Positions 8,800 to 17,636 of a stretch of DNA of 64,000 bases are shown one piece after another; position 1 is the stretch's first letter, and each line of letters begins with the position of its first letter. The position numbers and the translations under genes were made by a program. This DNA is from Deltaproteobacteria bacterium. Lineage in GTDB: Bacteria; Myxococcota_A; UBA9160; UBA6930. Where the stretch lies: contig VGRF01000016.1 of NCBI GenBank assembly GCA_016875395.1, positions 1-64,000 of the forward strand, in the 5' to 3' direction. The notes beneath the pieces were generated by a model. The model saw only the letters and a list, made by a program, of their open reading frames with translations. It ran no database searches and was not told where the DNA came from.

Positions 8800-9163
8800 T
8801 GGCGAGTCGCGCCCGGTGCCGTGCGAGGTCGCGTGGCATCGAGTTCCCGTCGAGCTGCCGCCGCACGGCGCGACGCGCCCGTTCGAGCTGCGCTCGCGCA
8901 AGCTCTTGCTCTGCAACGCGGCCGGCACGCCCTACGTGATCGAGGACTCCTGCCCGCACGTGCGCGTCTCGATGGCCGGCGCCGTGCTCGACGGCTGCGT
9001 GCTCGAGTGCCCGCACCACGGCGGCCGCCTCGACGTGCGCGACGGGCGCCCCGTGCGGTTGCCGATTCGGCGCGGAGTCGAGACGTACCCGGTGCGCGTC
9101 TGCGCGGAGGGCGGGGTGGAGGTGGCTTTGGCGATGGCTAGGCGACCGACGGAGGACCGCTGA
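8792..9163 (+). CDS. Rieske [2Fe-2S] ferredoxin
   Basis: 123 residues from a TTG that overlaps the oxygenase stop by 8 bases, suggesting translational coupling. Cluster ligands are CPHVRV...CPHHGGRLDVRDG, with a 15-residue spacer between the two CxH/CxxH pairs. The length fits a Rieske-type ferredoxin. Its natural role would be to pass electrons to the oxygenase immediately upstream; the reductase is not in the window. Confidence 0.85.
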   Translation: MADGESRPVPCEVAWHRVPVELPPHGATRPFELRSRKLLLCNAAGTPYVIEDSCPHVRVSMAGAVLDGCVLECPHHGGRLDVRDGRPVRLPIRRGVETYPVRVCAEGGVEVALAMARRPTEDR

Positions 9164-9307
9164 GATCCCTGCGTCGTCCGCAACTGCCCGCACGACTGCC
9201 CCTCGATTCCGCCCGCCCTGAAGGCCGACGTTGTTGCTCTCCCCAAGAGGCACGAGTTCGAGCGAAGAGTCCGAGAGAAGCTGAAGCCGAAGAGCAACCG
9301 GCGATAG
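9164..9307 (+). other. Possible gene remnant after the ferredoxin
   Basis: Directly after the ferredoxin stop the same frame stays open for 47 codons and ends with VVALPKRHEFERRVREKLKP plus a short basic tail. The composition looks coding, but there is no start codon with a ribosome site and I recognise no family. It may be the 3' end of a lost gene or a non-functional read-through. Confidence 0.25.
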
Positions 9308-9310
9308 AGT
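9305..9310 (+). promoter_or_regulatory. Putative -10 box (TAGAGT)
   Basis: TAGAGT lies 23 bases before the ATG of the amidohydrolase at 9334, within a window-wide pattern of TAGxxT hexamers ahead of genes. No clear -35 element is seen. Confidence 0.35.
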
Positions 9311-9333
9311 CGGGGGACCGCAGAGGTAACCCC

Positions 9334-11070
9334 ATGCACGATCTCATCCTCCGCTCCGGCACCGTGATCGACGGCACCGGCGCCGCGCCGCGCGAAGCGG
9401 ACGTCGCGATCGATGGCGGCGTGATCACCGCGATCGGCTCCGTAACAACTCGCGGGCGCGAGGAGATCGACGCGCGCGGGAAGCTCGTGACGCCGGGCTT
9501 CGTCGACATTCACACGCACTACGACGGGCAGGCGACCTGGGATCCGCTGCTCACGCCCTCGTGCTGGCACGGCGTGACGACGCTCGTGATGGGGAACTGC
9601 GGCGTCGGCTTCGCGCCGGTCAGGCCGGGCAAGCAGGACTTCCTGATCGGGCTGATGGAGGGCGTGGAGGACATCCCGGGCACGGCGCTGCACGAGGGCA
9701 TTGCGTGGGAGTGGGAGACCTTCCCGCAGTTCCTCGATGCATTGGGGCGTCGGCGTTTCGCGCTCGACGTCGGCACGCAGGTGCCGCACGGCGCGGTGCG
9801 CGCGTACGTGATGGGCGAGCGCGGCGCGAAGAACGAGCCCGCGAACGCCGAGGACGTGCGCGCGATGGCGGAGATCGTGCGCGAGGCGATCGCCGCCGGC
9901 GCGCTCGGCTTCTCGATGTCGCGCACGCTGATGCACCGCGCGATCGACGGCGAGGTGGTGCCGGGCACGCACGCCAGCGAGGACGAGATCTTCGGCATCT
10001 GTCGCGAGCTCGGGAAGCTTGCGCAGGGGATCATCGAGCTCGCGCCCGCGGGCGTGATGGGCGAGGACCTCGCGGCGCCCGAGAAGGAAGTGGCGTGGAT
10101 GCGGCGCATCTCGCGCGAGACGGGGCGGCCGGTTTCGTTCGCGCTCTCGCAGCACGAGGTGGAGCCCGCGCAGTTCCGGCGCGTGCTCGCGCTGTGTCGC
10201 GAGGCGAATGAGGCCGGCTCGTCCCTAACACCTCAGGTCGGCTCGCGGCCCACGATGCTGCTGATCGGGCACCAGACGTTCCACCCGTTCTCGCATCGCC
10301 CCACGTACAAGCGCCTCGCGCACCTACCGCTCCCCGAGCGCGTCGCGCGACTGCGCGATCCCGAGGTGAAGCGGCGTATCCTCGCAGAGTCGCCGCCGCA
10401 GGACGGCGTGCCCGGGATCGCGATGGTGAACCAGCTGATCGCGACGGGGCTGCACAAGATCTTCCCCCTCGGCGATCCGCCGGACTACGAGCCGGGCCCT
10501 GAGAAGTCGATCCTGGCGATCGCGCAGCGCGAGGGCCGCGACCCGTACGACGTGCTCTACGACCAGATGCTCGAGCTCGACGGCCGCCAGCTCTTGATGC
10601 TCGCGATCCTCAGCTACCACGCGGGCGACCTCGAAGCGCTGCGCGAAATGCTGGAGCATCCCGACAGCGCGTTCGGCCTCGGCGACGGCGGCGCGCACTG
10701 CGGCGCGATCTGCGACGCGTCGATGACGACGTTCCTGCTCAGCCACTGGGCGCGCGACCGCGCGCGCGGGCCGCGCCTCCCGATCGAGTGGGTCGTGCGC
10801 AAGATGACGCGCGACACGGCGCACCTCTACGGCCTGCGCGACCGCGCCGTGCTCGCGCCCGGCAAGCGCGCCGACGCGAACGTGATCGACTTCGCGCGCC
10901 TCGAGCTCGCGCTCCCCGAGGTCGCCCACGACCTGCCCGCGAACGCGAGGCGCTTGATTCAGCGCGCGCGGGGATACGACGCCACGATCGTCGCGGGCGC
11001 GGTCACGTTCCGCGAAGGCGTGCACACCGGCGAGCTACCTGGGCGACTCGTGCGAGGTGCTCGCGCCTAG
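9334..11070 (+). CDS. D-aminoacylase-like amidohydrolase
   Basis: 578 residues. It starts LILRSGTVIDGTGAAPREAD and has the metal motif GFVDIHTHYDGQATWDP, then GVTTLVMGNCGVGFAP, both typical of N-acyl-D-amino-acid deacylases. Later landmarks are GLGDGGAHCGAICDAS and the C-terminal small beta domain (GKRADANVIDF). Many family members in catabolic bacteria act on unknown cyclic amides or N-acyl compounds. Related to the enzyme at 30200-31927. ATG 9334 is preceded by AGAGGTAA. Confidence 0.88.
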   Translation: MHDLILRSGTVIDGTGAAPREADVAIDGGVITAIGSVTTRGREEIDARGKLVTPGFVDIHTHYDGQATWDPLLTPSCWHGVTTLVMGNCGVGFAPVRPGKQDFLIGLMEGVEDIPGTALHEGIAWEWETFPQFLDALGRRRFALDVGTQVPHGAVRAYVMGERGAKNEPANAEDVRAMAEIVREAIAAGALGFSMSRTLMHRAIDGEVVPGTHASEDEIFGICRELGKLAQGIIELAPAGVMGEDLAAPEKEVAWMRRISRETGRPVSFALSQHEVEPAQFRRVLALCREANEAGSSLTPQVGSRPTMLLIGHQTFHPFSHRPTYKRLAHLPLPERVARLRDPEVKRRILAESPPQDGVPGIAMVNQLIATGLHKIFPLGDPPDYEPGPEKSILAIAQREGRDPYDVLYDQMLELDGRQLLMLAILSYHAGDLEALREMLEHPDSAFGLGDGGAHCGAICDASMTTFLLSHWARDRARGPRLPIEWVVRKMTRDTAHLYGLRDRAVLAPGKRADANVIDFARLELALPEVAHDLPANARRLIQRARGYDATIVAGAVTFREGVHTGELPGRLVRGARA

Positions 11071-11101
11071 AGGTGCGTGCTCGCATCAAAGAGTGCATGT
11101 C

Positions 11102-11702
11102 TCAAACTTCGCGTCGGCGTACCGACCACACGAAGCCGTCCCACCAGAAATGCATTAGGGAAATCACCATCGGGACGGGCACGAGCCAGCGCCAGGAATC
11201 GAGGCCGACGCTGGCGTGGAAGAAGCCGGCGCACGCGATCAGCAGCGCGAAGAACACGAACGTCGCGGCGCGGCCCGCGCGCGCGTCGGGCAGATGCAGC
11301 ACGCCGCGCAAGCTCTCGCGTTCGGTCCACCACACGATCGTGAAGTACTGCAGGCTGTGGAACAGGTTCGAGACCATGAACGCCTCGAGCGGCGGCAGGA
11401 ATCCCCACGCGAAGATCGAGCTTGAGCGCGACGAGCAGCTCCTGGGTCACGAAGAACTCGAGCGCCCACATCGCGACGCCGGCGACCGCGCCGAGCGCGA
11501 GCGCGCGCGCCCAGGAACGGGGCGCCGTGCAGCCGATCGAGCGCCACGTCACGCCGCGCAGCCGGAGCGAGATGCACGCGACGGCGAAGAAGAAAGGCGT
11601 CTTGGAGACGGGGAGCCACTCGTCGAAGACGAAGATCGCGGCGAAGGCCGCGAGCTCGAGAGGGAAGAGCCACGGGCGATTCGAGGTCGGTCCGCCATTC
11701 AT
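11102..11702 (-). pseudogene. Frameshifted membrane protein (CPBP-like N-terminus)
   Basis: Two minus-strand frames together form one hydrophobic protein. Codons from ATG 11702 give ELAAFAAIFVFDEWLPVSKT and FFVTQELLVALKLDLRVG, like the N-terminal half of CPBP/CAAX-type proteases. From about 11410 a different frame continues FLPPLEAFMVSNLFHSLQYF and ends FWWDGFVWSVRRREV. A one-base shift near 11405-11425 would join them. The second part lacks the CPBP EExxxR motif, so the gene may be either a decayed single gene or a fusion of two fragments. A sequencing error is the main alternative. Confidence 0.55.
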
Positions 11703-11828
11703 TCGAGCACTCCATGCAGGCGCTCCTCGAACGCGCAGTCGCACGAAGAGGCTCTCGTTCTACGATCGATCGGGCTCCTCCTTGCACCGGGCCGCTCGCC
11801 GCGATTCCCTCGCGTGCGGAGGCACCTC

Positions 11829-12707
11829 ATGCGCATCGGCGTCATCGCGCCCATCAGCAACCCGGTCGGCACGCCCGAATACGTGCACGCGCTCGGCGCG
11901 GCGGTGGAGGAGCGCGGCTTTCACTCGTACTGGGCGCCGGAGCACGTCGTGTTGTTCGACGAGTACGCGTCGAGGTACCCGTACTCCGAAGACGGACGCA
12001 TCGGCGGCGGGCCCACCAGCGGGCCGCTCGAGCCGTTCGTGGCGCTCTCGTTTCTCGCCAGCGCGACGAAGCGCCTGCGGCTCGGCACGGGCGTGCTGCT
12101 CGTGCCGCAGCGCAATCCCGTGTACACGGCGAAGTCGGTCGCTTCGCTCGACTGGTTGTCCGGCGGGCGGGTCGAGCTCGGCGTGGGCGTGGGCTGGCTG
12201 CGCGAGGAGTTCGCGTCGCTCGGCGTGCCGTGGGACCGCCGCGGCGATCGCACGCGTTCGTACGTCGGCGTGATGCGCGCGCTCTGGCGCGACGAGATCT
12301 CGCAGTACAAGGACGAGTTCTACGAGCTCGCGCCCTGCCGCCAGTTCCCGAAGCCCGTGCAGCAGCCGAACCCGCCGGTGCTCTTCGGCGGCGAGAGCGA
12401 TGCCGCGCTCGCGCGCGTCGCGGAAGTGGGGGACGGCTGGTACGGCTTCAACCTCACGCCCGCGACGGCGAAGGATCGCCTCGCCGCGCTCGACGCGCGG
12501 CTCTCGCGCGCGGGCCGCAAGCGCAGCGACGTGCGCATCTACGCCACGCCGAACTGGCGCGAGCCGCTGAACGAGGAGACGGCCGCGCGCTTTGCGGAGC
12601 TCGGGGTCGATCAGCTGATCGTCTCGGTCGCCGCGCGTTCTCAGGACGATCTCGCACGCAAGCTCGATCGCGCGCTGCCGCTCGTCGCTGCTGCCGCGAA
12701 GCTGTGA
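11829..12707 (+). CDS. LLM-class F420-dependent oxidoreductase
   Basis: 292 residues. Luciferase-like TIM-barrel landmarks are EERGFHSYWAPEHVV, LRLGTGVLLVPQRNPVYTAK, GRVELGVGVGWLREEF and PPVLFGGESDAALARVAEVG. It matches the F420-type branch with the short C-terminus. Such enzymes use reduced F420 (sometimes flavin) to reduce or oxygenate substrates. ATG 11829 opens a motif expected at the true N-terminus (MRIGVIAP). Four more LLM proteins occur in the window. The phosphatase gene follows 16 bases later on the same strand. Confidence 0.88.
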   Translation: MRIGVIAPISNPVGTPEYVHALGAAVEERGFHSYWAPEHVVLFDEYASRYPYSEDGRIGGGPTSGPLEPFVALSFLASATKRLRLGTGVLLVPQRNPVYTAKSVASLDWLSGGRVELGVGVGWLREEFASLGVPWDRRGDRTRSYVGVMRALWRDEISQYKDEFYELAPCRQFPKPVQQPNPPVLFGGESDAALARVAEVGDGWYGFNLTPATAKDRLAALDARLSRAGRKRSDVRIYATPNWREPLNEETAARFAELGVDQLIVSVAARSQDDLARKLDRALPLVAAAAKL

Positions 12708-12723
12708 GGGGCGGCGGTCGAGC

Positions 12724-13248
12724 GTGAGCGCGATCTACTTGTTACGGCACGCGCAGTCGGAGTGGAACGCGCTCGGGCGCTGGCAGGGCCACGGCGATCC
12801 GCCGCTCTCCGCGCTCGGCCGCGAACAGGCGCGCGCCGCCGCGGCGAAGCTGGCGGCGCTGCGCGTCGAGTCCATCGTCGCGAGCGATCTGCGCCGCGCT
12901 GCGGAGACGGCCGCGATCGTGGCGGCGGAGCTGTGTCTCGCGATCGAGCACGACACTCTCTGGCGCGAGCGCGACATCGGCGCGTGGACGGGTTTCACGC
13001 GCGGGGAGATCGAGGCGCGCTGGCCGGACGAGTACGCGCACTTCCGAGCGCACGAGGAGCACGTGCGCCCCGGCGGCGGCGAGTCCGACGCGATGCTGCG
13101 CGCCCGCGCGCGCGAAGCGCTCGCTGCGCTGCGGACGCGCCACGCCGCCGCGCGCGTGCTGGTCGTCACGCACCGCGGCATCGCGCGCATGCTCGTGCCG
13201 CAGCAGCCGCTCGGGAATGCGGAGTGGTGTGAGGTGCAGACCGGCTGA
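12724..13248 (+). CDS. Histidine phosphatase (phosphoglycerate mutase-like)
   Basis: 174 residues from GTG 12724. The catalytic motif is LLRHAQSEWN (RHG-type, with Gln in place of Gly), followed by VASDLRRAAETAAIVA, LWRERDIGAWTG and VVTHRGIARML, which supplies the second catalytic His. The proton donor Glu is in the WRERDIG segment. Members act on small phosphorylated metabolites; nothing here points to a specific one. Probably co-transcribed with the LLM gene upstream. Confidence 0.88.
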   Translation: MSAIYLLRHAQSEWNALGRWQGHGDPPLSALGREQARAAAAKLAALRVESIVASDLRRAAETAAIVAAELCLAIEHDTLWRERDIGAWTGFTRGEIEARWPDEYAHFRAHEEHVRPGGGESDAMLRARAREALAALRTRHAAARVLVVTHRGIARMLVPQQPLGNAEWCEVQTG

Positions 13249-13257
13249 CGGGAGCCG

Positions 13258-13875
13258 CTACCGCGTCACCCACCTCGGCCGCAGATCTACCGTCACGTCG
13301 TTGACGAGGTCGCGCACGAGAATCGCGCGCGCTTCGTCCGCGGGGTGTGTGTTCAGCTGCGAGAGGCCGTCGCGCAGTGAGCCCGACGCCGTAACAACCG
13401 GAATGGTGCGCTCCGACCACGCGCTCCACACCGTCGCGCCGGTGGCGCCGTCGAGCAGCCGCACGCTCAGCTTCGCCTTGCGCTCGGAGGCGATGGCGCC
13501 CGCCGCGTAGAGCGCGTCGACCGACAGGCGCGGCTTGCTCGCGGCTTCGGTGACTTCGCCGACCCAGATCGCGTCGACCTTCTCACGCGCCGCAAGTGTC
13601 CGAACCGCCGCAGGATCGAGCTTCGGCTGCGGGCCGAGCTCGAGCACGGGCGTGCCGGGCTGCGCGTCGTGAATCGCGGCGAGCAGCTCTTGCGTGGCTT
13701 CGGCGCCGAGCTTCGAGCTGTTAGGGGAAGCGAGCTCCGCGATGCCGAGCACGCGGTACTGCGCGAGGTCGAGGCGCGGCGGCATGTACTCCGCGGGGCG
13801 ACTCGGCGCGGAGGAGCAGCCCGCGAGGAGCGTCATGGCGAGCACGGAGAGGGTTGCGAGGACGTGGCGCTTCAT
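13258..13875 (-). CDS. Lipoprotein of unknown function
   Basis: 205 residues. A signal peptide with lipobox LLAGC (Cys19) predicts a lipid-anchored periplasmic protein. The body, with YRVLGIAELASPNSSKL and AKLSVRLLDGATGATVWS, resembles the beta-rich lipoproteins that assess or bind envelope components, such as the GNA1162- or CsgG-like group, but I cannot assign a family securely. Convergent with the phosphatase gene, 9 bases apart. Translation ends VDLRPRWVTR. Confidence 0.7.
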   Translation of the reverse strand: MKRHVLATLSVLAMTLLAGCSSAPSRPAEYMPPRLDLAQYRVLGIAELASPNSSKLGAEATQELLAAIHDAQPGTPVLELGPQPKLDPAAVRTLAAREKVDAIWVGEVTEAASKPRLSVDALYAAGAIASERKAKLSVRLLDGATGATVWSAWSERTIPVVTASGSLRDGLSQLNTHPADEARAILVRDLVNDVTVDLRPRWVTR

Positions 13876-13923
13876 GGCGACCTCCCGAGTTCTGATGCTT
13901 CGGTCGGGATCGGACGAGCCTTG

Positions 13924-13949
13924 ACCCGGCGCAGATTCGTACGCCGGGT
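13924..13949. repeat. Hairpin in the divergent intergenic region
   Basis: ACCCGGCG (13924-13931) and CGCCGGGT (13942-13949) are perfect 8-base inverted arms around a 10-base spacer. They lie about 50 bases upstream of the lipoprotein start, where an operator could sit. No T-run, so not a terminator. The rest of 13876-14114 shows nothing I can identify. Confidence 0.45.
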
Positions 13950-14114
13950 TGCGCCGTCTGGTTGCGTCGCCGCTACCGGTTGCGCGCGCGAAGGGAGGTC
14001 GGCTGAGCGGCGGGTGTGAAGTGCTTCATGGCGTTCATTCGGGTGCGGAGAGGAAGCTCCGCGTTCGAGGGCCGCGCCTAGCCAGACCGGATGTCGAAGC
14101 CCGAAGGAGTGTGC

Positions 14115-14585
14115 ATGGGCGAGTTCAAGCTGGATGCAAGGTCCGCGGAGGAGTTGAAGGGAGTGCACCCGGATCTCGTCGCCGTCGTGACGCGCGCGGT
14201 GGAACTGACGGTGCAGGAATTTGCAGTCCACGATGGGAAGCGAACCTTCGAGGAACAGAAGAAGCTGGTCGAGTCAGGCGCGAGCAAGACGCTCGACTCA
14301 CGTCACCTCTCCGGACACGCCGTCGATTTGGTTCCGCTCGTGAACGGCAAGCTCCGATGGGAGTGGGAGCCGATCCATCGAATCGCCACGGCCGTCCGCC
14401 AAGCGGCGAAGGAGTTAGGGACGCCCCTGCGGTGGGGCGCTGCTTGGGACATCGACTTCACGGGATCGCAGGACGATCCAGAGGACCTCTGCACCGACTA
14501 CGCGGCGCGGAGGAGGAAGGCGTGGAAGCGAGCTTTCCTCGACGGGCCTCACTACGAGCTTCCGCTGTCGAAGTATCCGGCATGA
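14115..14585 (+). CDS. M15 peptidase, endolysin-like (D-Ala-D-Ala / L-Ala-D-Glu peptidase)
   Basis: 156 residues. Zinc-peptidase motifs are SRHLSGHAVDLVPL (first His and Asp ligands), WGAAWDIDF and GPHYELP (last His). This is the compact M15C type, as in phage T5 and Listeria phage endolysins, and it cuts peptidoglycan stem peptides. ATG 14115 is preceded by AAGGAG, so I prefer it to the in-frame ATG at 14091. No signal peptide or holin neighbour is seen, so it may be a captured phage lysin or a cytoplasmic recycling enzyme. Confidence 0.82.
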   Translation: MGEFKLDARSAEELKGVHPDLVAVVTRAVELTVQEFAVHDGKRTFEEQKKLVESGASKTLDSRHLSGHAVDLVPLVNGKLRWEWEPIHRIATAVRQAAKELGTPLRWGAAWDIDFTGSQDDPEDLCTDYAARRRKAWKRAFLDGPHYELPLSKYPA

Positions 14586-14656
14586 GGGCTTCTGTTCGTC
14601 CTACGTAGGCGAGCGCGCGCGGACGGGCTACGAACTCGGTTCGAGGGAGCCCCGCC

Positions 14657-15802
14657 ATGCCCTACGCCACCGGCCGCACGTTCTACGACGCCGACTCGCA
14701 CATCATGGAGCTAGGCGACTGGCTTGTTAGGTACGCCGACCCCGGCGTGCGCGAGAAGATCCGGCCGCTCTACCTCGGCGGCGCGGGCGCGCTCGCGGAC
14801 AAAGCCGTGGAGGAAGCGGCGCGCCGGCGCGGCGACGCGGAGGCGGCGCGCAAGCTCGAAGACGACCTGATGGGGCCGAAGGGTTGGGGCGCGCTCGGCG
14901 CGTTCGACCCTCACGAGCGCAGTCGCGCGCTCGACCTATTGGGGTTCGGCTCGCAGCTCGTGTTCAGCACGTTCGCCGCGACACAGTTCCTCGGCGACGA
15001 CCTCGACCTCACGTACGGCGGCACGCGCGCGCACAATCGCGCGATGGCGGAGTTCTGCGAGCACGATCCACGCCTCGTTGCGGTGGGCTTCGTGCCGTGG
15101 GGCGATCCGCAGCGCGTGCTCGACGAGGCGCGCGAAGCGATTCGCCTCGGTTGCGGCGCGATCCTCGTGCCCTCGCACCCGATGGGGAAGCTCTCACCGA
15201 CGCACCCCGACTACCACCCGTTCTGGGCGCTGCTCGAAGAGACCGGCATCCCGTTCATGTCGCACATCGGCGGCGGCGGCCGGCCGCTGCATCGCGCGTT
15301 CCACAACAACGGCAAACCGAAGACCACGGACTTCCTCGGCGGCGGCGAGAACATCCGCAGCAAAGACTTCATGACGATCCACAACCCGCCCGAGACGTTC
15401 CTCTCGTGCCTCGTGCTCGACGGCATCTTCGAGCAGTTCCCGCGCCTGCGCGGAGGCTGCATCGAGCAGGGCGCGCTGTGGGTGCCCGCGTGGCTGAAGC
15501 GCCTCGACATCGCGCAGCAGACGTTCTCGAAGACGGAGCCCGCGCTGCGTCTGCCGCTGAAGGCGAGTGATTATGTGCGACGCCAGCTCAAGTTCACGCC
15601 ATTCGCGACGGAGCCCGTGGGCTGGCTGATCGAGCAGGCGGGCGAGGAGCTGTTCTTGTTTTCGAGCGACTACCCGCATCCCGAAGGCGGCCGCGATCCG
15701 CTCGCGCGCTTCGAGGGCTCGATGCCGGCAGTCTCGGAGAACGCGAAGGCGAAGTTCTACGCCGCGAACTACGCGGAGATGATGGGGATGCGCGCTTCGT
15801 GA
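14657..15802 (+). CDS. Amidohydrolase 2 family (COG2159) hydrolase
   Basis: 381 residues. It begins FYDADSHIMEL with the D-x-D-x-H signature and has VPSHPMGKLSPTHPDYHPFW, GIPFMSHIGGGGRP and the C-terminal LFSSDYPHPEGGRDP. This family includes decarboxylases and hydrolases of aromatic acids, for example ACMSD-type enzymes. It is the first of three such proteins here (also 18424-19563 and 36166-37347) and lies in a plus-strand run with the CDSGH-type, LLM and alpha/beta hydrolase genes, suggesting degradation of a ring compound. Confidence 0.88.
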   Translation: MPYATGRTFYDADSHIMELGDWLVRYADPGVREKIRPLYLGGAGALADKAVEEAARRRGDAEAARKLEDDLMGPKGWGALGAFDPHERSRALDLLGFGSQLVFSTFAATQFLGDDLDLTYGGTRAHNRAMAEFCEHDPRLVAVGFVPWGDPQRVLDEAREAIRLGCGAILVPSHPMGKLSPTHPDYHPFWALLEETGIPFMSHIGGGGRPLHRAFHNNGKPKTTDFLGGGENIRSKDFMTIHNPPETFLSCLVLDGIFEQFPRLRGGCIEQGALWVPAWLKRLDIAQQTFSKTEPALRLPLKASDYVRRQLKFTPFATEPVGWLIEQAGEELFLFSSDYPHPEGGRDPLARFEGSMPAVSENAKAKFYAANYAEMMGMRAS

Positions 15803-15842
15803 GGTGCGCGCGAGGGATGGCTTCAGACACGAGGAGAACGCG

Positions 15843-16037
15843 ATGAAGATCAAGGTGATTCAAAACGGCCCGATCGTGCTCGACACCACGGAGGCCGTCG
15901 CGATCGCGGGCGGAGAGACGAAGACGGGGCCGCTGTATCTGTGCCGCTGCGGGCAGAGCGCGAACAAGCCGTTCTGCGACGGCGCGCATCGCAAGGTGAA
16001 GTTCGAGGGTCCTGGCGCCGAGCTCACCTGCGGCTAG
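15843..16037 (+). CDS. CDGSH-type [2Fe-2S] protein
   Basis: 64 residues. The cluster motif CRCGQSANKPFCDGAH fits C-x-C-x2-S-x3-P-x-C-D-G-x-H exactly. Single-domain proteins of this kind carry a labile [2Fe-2S] cluster with three Cys and one His ligand and are thought to work in redox or iron handling. ATG 15843 is preceded by GAGGAG at 15832-15837. The 240 bases after the stop hold no recognisable gene, only GC-rich sequence and short palindromes. Confidence 0.88.
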   Translation: MKIKVIQNGPIVLDTTEAVAIAGGETKTGPLYLCRCGQSANKPFCDGAHRKVKFEGPGAELTCG

Positions 16038-16250
16038 GAGTCGTCGCTCGCACGCTGTGGTCGCTGTCGCGCTTTCACGCCGCGAGCAGGCGATTCAGGA
16101 AGAGCGCCAGCCAGCCGAGGGCGAACGGGAGCGGTGCGCCTCACAGTGAAGGGCGCGCGAATTGCGCGCGAGTTGCGTAACACCGGCGGCGCGCCACGCC
16201 CGCGCGCGGGGCTAGGGGAGAACGTCCCCGATCCATCGCGTAACTCGCGA

Positions 16251-16256
16251 TAGCGT
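16251..16256 (+). promoter_or_regulatory. Putative -10 box (TAGCGT)
   Basis: GCGATAGCGTGGG at 16248-16260 is identical to the sequence upstream of another LLM gene (23512-23524). The hexamer TAGCGT lies 22 bases before the ATG at 16279, giving a short leader that still includes a GGAGGTGA ribosome site. Confidence 0.45.
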
Positions 16257-16278
16257 GGGCGACGACGGAGGTGACGCC

Positions 16279-17553
16279 ATGAAGTTCACGTGGTTCAACC
16301 TGATGCCCTGGCCGCATCTGCCCGACGGCTTCCGCGAGAAGCACCGCTCGGTGTGGGTCGATCTGCCGAACTCGATGTACGACCCGCGCGAGGGTAACCG
16401 CGTCTACCACGAGTACCTCGACCAGCTCGAGTACGCGGACTCGCTCGGCTTCGACGGCATCGGCTGCAACGAGCATCACCAGAACGGCTACGGCCTGATG
16501 CCTTCGCCGAACATCATCGCCGCCGCGCTCGCGCGCCGGACCTCGCGCGCGGCGATCGCGGTGATCGGCAACTCGATCGCGCTCTACAACCCGCCGATCC
16601 GCGTCGCGGAAGAGTTCGCGATGCTCGACGTGATCAGCGGCGGCCGCCTGCTCGCCGGCTTCCCCGTCGGCACGCCGATGGACACGAACTTCTGTTATGG
16701 GCAGATCCCCGCCCTGACACGAGACAAGTACTACGAGGCGCACGACCTGATCATGCGCGCGTGGCGCGAGCGCGAGCCGTTCGCGTTCGACGGCAAGTAC
16801 ACGCAGCTGCGCCACGTGAACCTCTGGCCGCGCCCGATCCAGGAGCCGCATCCGCCGATCTACATCCCCGGCGGCGGCAGCGTCGAAACCTGGGAGTGGT
16901 GCGCGCGCATGGACTACAACTACTCCTACCTCTCGTTCGGCGGCTACATCGCCGGCCAGGCGATGCTCGAAGGCTTCTTCGAGGAAGTCGGAAAGCTCGG
17001 CAAGGACGAGTCGCCCTACCGCGGCGCGTTTGCGCAGGTGATGGCGGTGGCCGACACCGACCAAGAAGCCGAGGAGCTCTACGCAGAGCACATCCTCTAC
17101 TTCTTCAACCGCTGCCTGCACGTCTACCCGGGTTTCAGCGATCCGCCGGGCTACCGCACGATCAAGACGATCCAGGGCGGCAAGCTCGATCAGCTGCGCG
17201 CCGAGGCGCAGCGCGTCTACGCGACGCTCACGTGGAAGGACCTCGTCGAGCGCGGCTTCGTGATCGCGGGCAGCCCCGCGACCGTGCGCGAGCGCTGCGA
17301 GGACATGATCAAGCGCCTGCACGTCGGCCACATCTTCTGCTTGTTCCAGTCGGGCAACATGCCGGATTGGAAGACGCGGAGGTCGACGCGCCTGTTTGCG
17401 GAGAAGGTGATGCCGCACCTCAAGGACTTGTGGCCCGAGTGGAAGAACGACAACCGTTGGTGGTGCAAGCCGTACGACGCGCGCGTGCGGCCCGAGGACA
17501 CGTTCCCGGGCGCGGAGCGCGATGCGCGGGCGCACACGAGCCGTAACAGCTGA
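16279..17553 (+). CDS. LLM-class flavin/F420-dependent monooxygenase
   Basis: 424 residues. It belongs to the longer luciferase-like group: DSLGFDGIGCNEHHQNGYGL, AIAVIGNSIALYNPPIRVAE, GGRLLAGFPVGTPMDTNF and PPIYIPGGGSVETWEW. Such proteins oxidise substrates such as long-chain ketones or other hydrophobic compounds, usually with reduced flavin. ATG 16279 is chosen because GGAGGTGA precedes it closely and the conserved N-terminus starts there; an upstream in-frame start at 16255 lies inside the promoter motif. It lies between the CDGSH and alpha/beta hydrolase genes. Confidence 0.88.
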   Translation: MKFTWFNLMPWPHLPDGFREKHRSVWVDLPNSMYDPREGNRVYHEYLDQLEYADSLGFDGIGCNEHHQNGYGLMPSPNIIAAALARRTSRAAIAVIGNSIALYNPPIRVAEEFAMLDVISGGRLLAGFPVGTPMDTNFCYGQIPALTRDKYYEAHDLIMRAWREREPFAFDGKYTQLRHVNLWPRPIQEPHPPIYIPGGGSVETWEWCARMDYNYSYLSFGGYIAGQAMLEGFFEEVGKLGKDESPYRGAFAQVMAVADTDQEAEELYAEHILYFFNRCLHVYPGFSDPPGYRTIKTIQGGKLDQLRAEAQRVYATLTWKDLVERGFVIAGSPATVRERCEDMIKRLHVGHIFCLFQSGNMPDWKTRRSTRLFAEKVMPHLKDLWPEWKNDNRWWCKPYDARVRPEDTFPGAERDARAHTSRNS

Positions 17554-17564
17554 GCGGAGCGCTG

Positions 17565-17612
17565 CCGCATTGACTTCGCTCGGCTTCGCCTCGCTGCGCG
17601 CTTCGCTTGCGG
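17565..17612. repeat. Dispersed repeat, copy 1
   Basis: CCGCATTGACTTCGCTCGGC begins the copy, which continues with a CGCCTCGCTGCGCGC core and ends CTTGCGG. On the minus strand it would encode KRSAQRGEAERSQCGS, the same peptide as the copy at 55039-55093. It lies between the LLM gene and the alpha/beta hydrolase start. Confidence 0.7.
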
Positions 17613-17636
17613 CGGGCCGAACGAGAGGGAGATGAG

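Noticed and set aside
11077-11744. Plus-strand frames over the broken membrane gene
   Set aside because: They are Arg/Ser-rich antisense reads of the minus-strand hydrophobic sequence and have no recognisable domain or ribosome site.
14115-14585. Prophage from the endolysin-like gene
   Set aside because: No holin, structural, integrase or terminase gene lies around it; a single lysin-like gene is not enough.
16038-16278. Small gene in the gap before the LLM gene
   Set aside because: Short frames (for example a hydrophobic minus-strand stretch) lack start codons and ribosome sites, so nothing can be supported.
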